From Actinomycetota bacterium (GTDB lineage: Bacteria; Actinomycetota; Acidimicrobiia; Acidimicrobiales; Microtrichaceae), in the NCBI GenBank assembly GCA_009700815.1, contig WLLG01000149.1, forward strand, positions 1-6,119: 6,119 nucleotides of DNA, given 5' to 3'. Positions 5,216 to 6,119 of the stretch are shown one piece after another; position 1 is the stretch's first letter, and every line of letters starts with the position of its first letter. The position numbers and the translations under genes were made by a program. The notes below the pieces were generated by a model. The model was not told where the DNA came from and did not search any database. It worked only from the letters and a program-made list of their open reading frames with translations.

Positions 5216-6119
5216 GTGAACTCTGAATTCCCAGCAGTAGCAACTGCAGCCTCTGGGGCAGCGAGGCCCTCGGCTGCAGTTATCGGTGGTGGGCCTGGTG
5301 GGCTCATGGCAGCCGAGGTGCTTGCTCGTGCTGGCGCATCAGTGACCGTGTACGAGCAAATGCCCAGCATGGGTCGAAAGTTTTTGATTGCCGGTCGTGG
5401 TGGACTCAACATCACTCACTCAGAACCCTTGGAGCGATTCATGTCTCGCTACGGAGACAAGCAAGATGCGCTTGCTCAGTCCGTATCTGCCTTTCCTCCA
5501 GAATCTGTTCAAACTTGGTGTGAGGGTCTATCGCAGAAGACTTTTGTTGGTTCAAGTGGCAGGGTATTTCCGCTCGGTTTTCGAGCTACCGAACTCCTGC
5601 GCTCTTGGCTCGTAGACCTTGAAACACTCGGAGTCAGTCTCCAGACAGGTCACCGCTGGTTAGGTTGGGACCAAGTAACAGGTGCCTTGCTAGTAGCCGT
5701 TGAGGAGAAGAACTCGGATCCGATCCAGCCGCAGCAACTGTTTCCGGATATCACCATCATGAGTCTTGGAGGTGGCAGCTGGCAGCGAACGGGTTCCGAT
5801 GGTCGCTGGGTGCCGAAATTCGAAGAGATCGGCATCAACGTTCGTGAGTTGCGTCCAGCAAACTCAGGGTTTTTGGTTAACTGGAGCGCTGAGTTCATCT
5901 CCAAATTTGAAGGAATGCCAGTCAAGAATATTTCGGTCCAAGCCCGTGGGAACCCAGTTCCTGGGGAGATAGTTCTTGGGGAGACAGATCTAGGCGAGAC
6001 AGTGCGTGGGGAGATGATGATCTCTGCGCAGGGAATTGAGGGTGGCTGTGTGTACGCAGTTGGTCGAGAGCTCCGAGCTGCCTGTGACGCTCAGGGCAAC
6101 ACGGTCATGCTGATCGACC
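5216..6119 (+). CDS. TIGR03862-type NAD(P)/FAD-dependent oxidoreductase (HI0933-like flavoprotein), 3' truncated by window edge
   Basis: The first 301 residues of a flavoprotein that runs off the right edge; the family is usually near 400 residues, so roughly three quarters is present. The FAD-binding VIGGGPGGL is at 22-30 with the ribose-binding acid E47. The family signature GRKFLIAGRGGLNITHSE occupies 53-70, followed by FVGSSGRVFP (110-119), SLGGGSWQRTGSDG (183-196), RPANSGF (213-219) and QGIEGGCVYA (272-281). These match the TIGR03862/HI0933 group (also annotated BaiN-like or aminoacetone oxidase-like), whose reaction is not well established. The start is uncertain: GTG 5216 fits a leaderless promoter and leaves 21 residues before the first strand, while GTG 5183 or 5180 would add 11 or 12 residues. 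Residues 245-269 carry a five-residue repeat, unusual for the family. It is divergent from the Cds1-like gene. Confidence 0.85.
   Translation, partial: MNSEFPAVATAASGAARPSAAVIGGGPGGLMAAEVLARAGASVTVYEQMPSMGRKFLIAGRGGLNITHSEPLERFMSRYGDKQDALAQSVSAFPPESVQTWCEGLSQKTFVGSSGRVFPLGFRATELLRSWLVDLETLGVSLQTGHRWLGWDQVTGALLVAVEEKNSDPIQPQQLFPDITIMSLGGGSWQRTGSDGRWVPKFEEIGINVRELRPANSGFLVNWSAEFISKFEGMPVKNISVQARGNPVPGEIVLGETDLGETVRGEMMISAQGIEGGCVYAVGRELRAACDAQGNTVMLID
5948..6022 (+). repeat. In-frame 15-base tandem repeat (five degenerate units)
   Basis: Five successive 15-base units lie in frame within the flavoprotein gene and encode GNPVP, GEIVL, GETDL, GETVR and GEMMI. Units two to four read GGGGAGATAGTTCTT, GGGGAGACAGATCTA and GGCGAGACAGTGCGT; units two and three agree at 12 of 15 bases, and the fifth begins GGGGAGAT. 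The period is exact, with no insertion or deletion, and the reading frame is preserved. It lies just before the conserved QGIEGG segment. Confidence 0.65.

Overview
The window looks like chromosomal DNA from an actinobacterium of moderate to fairly high GC content. Three things point there: an F420-type luciferase-like oxidoreductase, a protein closely resembling the mycobacterial cysteine desulfhydrase Cds1, and promoters with TANNNT -10 boxes placed so that the transcript begins at or next to the start codon (leaderless). The phylum is inferred from recalled family features, not from a search, and I cannot name a genus. I see no mobile element, CRISPR array, tRNA or rRNA.

Layout. Bases 1-131 hold a possible C-terminal fragment of a rightward gene and a hairpin that may end two convergent genes. 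Leftward from 2889 to 132 run two genes only 4 bases apart: a 594-residue fusion of a thioredoxin-reductase-like flavin domain to a ferredoxin-NADP+ reductase domain, then a zinc-free MDR dehydrogenase/quinone oxidoreductase. A 261-base divergent control region (2890-3150) separates them from a rightward F420-dependent LLM-class oxidoreductase. That gene ends in a four-base CTAG shared with the stop of a leftward Cds1-like PLP enzyme. An 80-base divergent region with two apparently leaderless promoters then leads to a rightward TIGR03862-type flavoprotein that runs off the right edge.

All five well-supported genes encode cofactor-dependent enzymes (FAD, NADPH, F420 and PLP). The fusion reductase and the MDR enzyme very likely share a transcript and may act in one redox pathway. 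The others are transcribed separately, and a common pathway is only a guess. I found no clear evidence of a wholly new system. The most notable items are the double-flavoprotein fusion with its degenerate second nucleotide-binding motif, the near-concentric inverted repeat over its promoter, the paired leaderless promoters, and a 15-base in-frame repeat in the last gene.
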